Shown: positions 60,759-64,000 of the stretch, piece after piece
Layout: each line of letters begins with the position of its first letter
Position numbering within the stretch: the stretch's first letter is position 1
Assembly: GCF_000701345.1 (NCBI RefSeq)
Contig: NZ_JNIJ01000014.1
Coordinates: 112,943-176,942, forward strand
Source of the DNA: Bradyrhizobium sp. URHD0069
GTDB taxonomy: Bacteria; Pseudomonadota; Alphaproteobacteria; Rhizobiales; Xanthobacteraceae
Direction: 5' to 3'
DNA length: 64,000 nt
Translations under genes and position numbers: made by a program
The notes under the pieces: generated by a model
Told to the model about the DNA's origin: nothing
The model's input: the letters and a program-made list of their open reading frames with translations, nothing else
Databases searched by the model: none

Positions 60759-62495
60759 CTAGCCTCTCGCCGCCCCGCGCATCATCGCCCGCCGCGCCAG
60801 CGCCAGCCCCATCAGCACGAAGGCGGAAGTGACCTCGGGGCCGCCGACCAGGATGCGGGTCGGGGTCTTCATCTTGTTCCACTCGTACGCCCTGAACGGG
60901 CCGTGCCGGCCGCCTTCGCCGAGATGGCTGACGATGCAATGCAGCGCCGGCGTGAAACTCGTCACCTCGGCGCCGAGATGGCCGAGCGCGATCAGCGCCA
61001 GCGCGGCATCGAACGCGTTCATCTCACCGGCGATCAGCTCGGTCCGCACATAGGCCAAGACCCGGCCGCGGATGAAATCGAACGCGCCTTCAGGGTCGAT
61101 CGCCTGCCGCGCGGCCGGCGGCAGCGCGATGAAGGCGGCGTAGCAGCGGCCGAAATAGGCGCAATAAAGCTCCGGCAGATAATAGATGTGCGAGCGCGGA
61201 TTGGTAAAACCACCGCTCGCCACCAGGCGCTTCTGAAAGCCGATGATGCGATGAACGGTGTCCAGCCGCTTTGGTGTCTCGATGATTTTCCATAGGCCCA
61301 AATGGCGAAAGCTGACTTCGAGGACGTCGAGATTGAGCGTCGGATCGAGATCGTTGCCAAACGGACGGTCGCCGGCGAGGTTGTCGATCCAGGTGAGGAC
61401 GCCGCCTTCGTAATCGATGTGGTCGTTGAGCGGCACCGTCACCCGCGGCTCGTTGGCGCCGCCGTCGACCTGGTAGGCGAACAAGTCGATCAGCGGCTGC
61501 GCCAGCATCGGGTCGGTCGAGCCGGCCTGGGTCGCCGCCGAGAAAGCGCAGGCGGTGGTGTCGCAATCCGGCACGTAGACGCCGAAGCCGAGATCCTGCT
61601 TGATCTGCGCGAAGAAGCGGCTGAAGCGCGGATGCGGCGGCGGCGCCAGCGCGGTGACGACGCCGACGATACGGCCGTCGTGCGAGCGCACCTCCTCGCG
61701 GCTGGTGGTGAGACAGAAATCGACCATCTCGGCGATCGCGCGGCGCGACGTCGCGGTCTGGCCCGGCGAGGCGAGGCCGGTTTCGACAAAGCTCAGCAGC
61801 GCCTCGGTGTAAAACGCGTCGTAATAGGCGGAGCGATGGCGGATCTGCATCGGCTCCCACATCGGCTCGGCGATGCCGGTCCAGGGCGGGTTGATGAGGG
61901 CGCGGGCCGGCGAGCGCGCGATAAAGACCCGCGCCAGGTTGAACAGCAGCGTCGAGTTCTTGTAGCCGCGTGAATTGAGGCCGGTCAGCGCCATCGACAG
62001 TTCGCGGCCCCGCAAATCGACATCGCCGATCAGGTTGAAGGCGGCGTAGGTCGGAATAAAGCCGCTGTTGGTAAAGGACCGCAGCAGGTGCGCGCCGCAG
62101 GCGCGGATGACGTGTTCGATCTCGGCAAGGCCGGGCGCCCGCGCCGGCGCGGCGGCGAGCTTGGGCCTGGGATGCCTGAGATCGATGGTGTCCAGCAGCG
62201 CCGCCACCGGCTGGCCGATCGCGGCCCAGTCCGGCGTTTCGTCGTCGCGGGCCCGGATCAGCGCTTCGCGCAAGCGTTGCAGCCGCGGCTCCTCGCGCAG
62301 TTCGGCAAGCCCGGTCCGGCACAGCAGCGGCCGCAAGGCCGGGTTTCCCAGCGCCGTTCTGTAGAATTTCCCGAGGTGGGCGTCGCCGCCGGAATACCCG
62401 AGCAGCAGGGGATCGCAGACGTCATAGAGCGACGGGCCGTCCTTCCGGGCCGTCAGCGCGCGGTAGGCGGCACCGGCAAAATGCTGAAAATTCAT
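60759..62495 (-). CDS. 578-residue soluble protein of unknown function
   Basis: The protein (start MNFQHFAGAAYRALTAR) is rich in helices, with repeated short hydrophobic helices and blocks such as TALTGLNSRGYKNSTLLF-like text at ~170-190, VYVPDCDTTACAFSAA and GGVLTWIDNLAG. The alternation of DCDTTACAF and WID-type turns recalls alpha/alpha-toroid proteins (terpene cyclase-like fold), but no catalytic motif is certain. No signal peptide is seen. ATG 62495 is 33 nt downstream of a 15-G tract. With 15 G the frame stays open through the tract to 62771, so a longer N-terminus is formally possible. Confidence 0.72.
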   Translation of the reverse strand: MNFQHFAGAAYRALTARKDGPSLYDVCDPLLLGYSGGDAHLGKFYRTALGNPALRPLLCRTGLAELREEPRLQRLREALIRARDDETPDWAAIGQPVAALLDTIDLRHPRPKLAAAPARAPGLAEIEHVIRACGAHLLRSFTNSGFIPTYAAFNLIGDVDLRGRELSMALTGLNSRGYKNSTLLFNLARVFIARSPARALINPPWTGIAEPMWEPMQIRHRSAYYDAFYTEALLSFVETGLASPGQTATSRRAIAEMVDFCLTTSREEVRSHDGRIVGVVTALAPPPHPRFSRFFAQIKQDLGFGVYVPDCDTTACAFSAATQAGSTDPMLAQPLIDLFAYQVDGGANEPRVTVPLNDHIDYEGGVLTWIDNLAGDRPFGNDLDPTLNLDVLEVSFRHLGLWKIIETPKRLDTVHRIIGFQKRLVASGGFTNPRSHIYYLPELYCAYFGRCYAAFIALPPAARQAIDPEGAFDFIRGRVLAYVRTELIAGEMNAFDAALALIALGHLGAEVTSFTPALHCIVSHLGEGGRHGPFRAYEWNKMKTPTRILVGGPEVTSAFVLMGLALARRAMMRGAARG

Positions 62496-62915
62496 GAAGT
62501 TGTTTCCGTGCGATGTCAGTCGCACGTCCCCCCCCCCCCCCCAAGCCGCGCCAAATCCGCCCCGCGGCGCTGCCCGCCTCAAGACCCGCAGATAGGACCT
62601 GCAAGTCGTTGAAAAACTACTCAAATGCGCGGGAAATACAAATGTGACCGAAGTCACAGACCGGCGCAGAGATTTGAGGCGATCTGGATCGAACCATTGT
62701 ACGGGCGGAGGCGGTAAAATGCTCTTCCGATTGAGGAAATCGCCCCGTCCGGGGTACCGCGGTGGGGCCAAAATATGTCAAGAGGTTGCCGGATGGGTCC
62801 TTACAGGCTAAAGGCTTCCTTGTTGCGATGCCGCAAATTAAGCGCAATTGGGCGACACACCCTTCGTGCATCCCCACAAAACCTAATCGGCGTTGGCGCG
62901 ACTAATCTGCGCGCC
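62496..62915. other. Divergent intergenic region
   Basis: It contains the 15-C/G tract at 62528-62542 and must include promoters for the unknown protein and the pseudo-caspase. Apart from the tract and the tandem repeats that follow, no element is recognised. Confidence 0.45.
62528..62542 (-). repeat. Homopolymeric G tract (15 G on the minus strand) before the 60759 gene
   Basis: Fifteen consecutive C on the plus strand (G in the sense of the downstream gene) end 33 nt before ATG 62495. Such tracts are prone to slippage and to sequencing error. Confidence 0.9.
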
Positions 62916-62979
62916 TTGGACGTCGACCGGGTTGGACAGCGACCAGGTTGGACCGCGACCAAGTTCGACAACGACCAGG
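62916..62979 (+). repeat. Four tandem 16-bp repeats upstream of the pseudo-caspase gene
   Basis: Units at 62916, 62932, 62948 and 62964 follow the pattern TTGGACNNCGACCNGG with the last starting TTCGAC. The array ends 11 nt before ATG 62991, and its last unit supplies the CCAGGA ribosome-binding stretch. It may be an iterated operator or a small minisatellite in the leader. Confidence 0.85.
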
Positions 62980-62990
62980 AATGAACCGCG

Positions 62991-63857
62991 ATGAATGTAA
63001 CGCAGCTTCGCATTTCCCGCCGCTCGGTCGCCGTTGCCGCCGCCCTGTTCGGCATGGTGTCGCTGGCGCTCGGGGCCCACGCGGCGCTGAACAAGCGGGC
63101 GCTGGATACCGCTTCGGCCATCGCCGCCGGGCAGAGCGCGGATGCGGCGATCAAGACCTCGCGGCTCGCTTTGGTGATCGGCAACGGTCATTATCCCGAC
63201 GCCAGCGCGCCGCTGAGCCAGCCGATCAACGACGCGCGCGCGCTCACCGCTGCGCTGCGCCGCGACGGTTTTGACGTCGATGTCGTGGAAGACGCCACCA
63301 GGGACGACATGAGCCGCGCGGTCGGCCGTCTGAAATCCAGGATCAAGCCGGATTCCGTGGTGATGCTGTTCTTCGGCGGCTATGGCGTTCAGGTCGGCCG
63401 CGAGAGCTACATGATCCCGGTCGACGCCGTGATCTGGAAGGAAGCCGACGTGCGCCGCCAGGGGGTCAGCGTCGAGCAGGTCCTGGAGGTGATGAAGGAG
63501 CAGGGCGCCCGCGCCAAGCTTGCCGTGGTCGACGCCTCGCGGCGCAATCCCTACGAGCGCCGCTTCCGCGCCTATTCCCACGGCCTGGCGCCGATCAACG
63601 CGCCCGACAACGCGCTGATCCTGTCCTCGGCTACGCCGGGCAAGGTCGCCGACGATTCCGGCGGCCAGCACAGCGTGCTGATGGCCGAACTGCTCGGTAA
63701 CCTCAAGGCGCAGGCCGGCGGCATCGAGGCCGTCTTCAACAAGACCCGCGTTGCGATCTCCCGCGCCTCCGACGGCGAGCAGGTCCCCTCGGTGTCGTCG
63801 TCGCTTTTGGAAGACGTCCGTCTCGACGCCACCGCCACCGTAAATAGCGGCAGCTAA
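62991..63857 (+). CDS. Exported caspase-like (peptidase C14) protein without catalytic His and Cys
   Basis: The 288-residue protein has a twin-arginine-like signal (ISRRSVAVAAALFGMVSLAL) and a p20-type caspase domain (residues ~55-225) starting RLALVIGNGHYPDASAPLSQP and NDARALTAALRRDGFDV. The catalytic His site, normally GHG, reads FFGGYGVQVG, and the catalytic Cys site, normally DACR, reads VVDASRRNP. Both catalytic residues are lost (Tyr and Ser), the so-called YS type of pseudo-orthocaspase. The fold motifs are otherwise intact. It probably binds or scaffolds and does not cut. It is divergent from the 578-residue protein. Confidence 0.87.
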   Translation: MNVTQLRISRRSVAVAAALFGMVSLALGAHAALNKRALDTASAIAAGQSADAAIKTSRLALVIGNGHYPDASAPLSQPINDARALTAALRRDGFDVDVVEDATRDDMSRAVGRLKSRIKPDSVVMLFFGGYGVQVGRESYMIPVDAVIWKEADVRRQGVSVEQVLEVMKEQGARAKLAVVDASRRNPYERRFRAYSHGLAPINAPDNALILSSATPGKVADDSGGQHSVLMAELLGNLKAQAGGIEAVFNKTRVAISRASDGEQVPSVSSSLLEDVRLDATATVNSGS

Positions 63858-63874
63858 GCGCCGGCGTCTCGTGG

Positions 63875-63892
63875 TCCCTGCGAACGCAGGGA
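63875..63892 (+). repeat. Short palindromic repeat in the 3' intergenic region, unit 1
   Basis: The stem CCCTGCG/CGCAGGG with a 2-nt AA loop is one of two similar hairpins after the pseudo-caspase stop, of the kind scattered between genes in Bradyrhizobium-like genomes. Confidence 0.65.
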
Positions 63893-63911
63893 GCAACTCC
63901 ATCAGCACGTC

Positions 63912-63931
63912 GTCCCTGCGAAAGCAGGGAC
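63912..63931 (+). repeat. Short palindromic repeat, unit 2
   Basis: Perfect stem GTCCCTGC/GCAGGGAC with a GAAA tetraloop, 37 nt after unit 1. The two together could stabilise or end the transcript. Confidence 0.65.
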
Positions 63932-64000
63932 CCATATGTGGACGGCCCCCGTGCCACAAGAGTTCTTCAGGGTCTGATCGGATCGCTTGCATCCATATGT

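Overview
The window reads as chromosomal DNA of an alphaproteobacterium of the Bradyrhizobium/Rhodopseudomonas group (inference). The reasons are high GC with strongly GC-biased third codon positions, many FixJ-type response regulators, a cyo quinol oxidase with its own haem o synthase, an L-arabonate-type dehydratase, a YS-type pseudo-caspase, and dispersed palindromic intergenic repeats sitting against gene 3' ends. No rRNA, tRNA, CRISPR array, phage module or intact insertion sequence was seen. The only mobile-element trace is a frameshifted IS5-like transposase tail near 38.6 kb.

1-19.3 kb is mostly energy metabolism. A 2-oxoacid:ferredoxin oxidoreductase pair opens the window, but its beta subunit carries an in-frame amber codon. 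Then come an FMN reductase, a type II NADH dehydrogenase, a FUSC/DUF1656/HlyD aromatic-acid-type efflux operon, the operon ctaB-cyoABCD, two tandem acetoacetate-decarboxylase-like genes and poxB. NDH-2 and PoxB both feed electrons to ubiquinone and Cyo burns ubiquinol, so this stretch could form a short quinone-linked respiratory chain without proton-pumping complexes I and III. An intrinsic-terminator-like hairpin sits 21 nt before the ctaB start, and two perfect hairpins sit before poxB.

19.6-34.4 kb is a dense block of regulators with signs of duplication and decay: an AraC protein, a GAF-AraC hybrid, a GAF/PAS histidine kinase, a FixJ-type and a stand-alone receiver protein, a MalT/LuxR-type STAND regulator, and a winged-helix/STAND ATPase family present as one full copy (26.7 kb), one truncated copy (32.8 kb) and one 33-residue relic (20.2 kb). 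A short frame resembling the N-terminus of a PoxB-type enzyme lies at 29.7 kb. This is the most accessory-looking and least explained part of the window.

34.6-64 kb is a mosaic of housekeeping and surface or stress genes: an acyltransferase-3/SGNH protein, a NiCoT nickel/cobalt transporter, a VOC protein, an EAL protein with a degenerate receiver, a Tat-exported GH1 glycosidase, an MHS symporter, an orphan CheR-PilZ-FixJ group, an IlvD/Edd dehydratase, a cupin, an S9 peptidase with a flavin reductase, an MBOAT/SGNH-like pair, a PLP aminotransferase, an LssY_C protein, a secreted nuclease, a 578-residue unknown protein preceded by a 15-G tract, and a catalytically dead caspase-like protein preceded by four tandem 16-bp repeats. 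All calls come from reading the sequence; no database search was possible.
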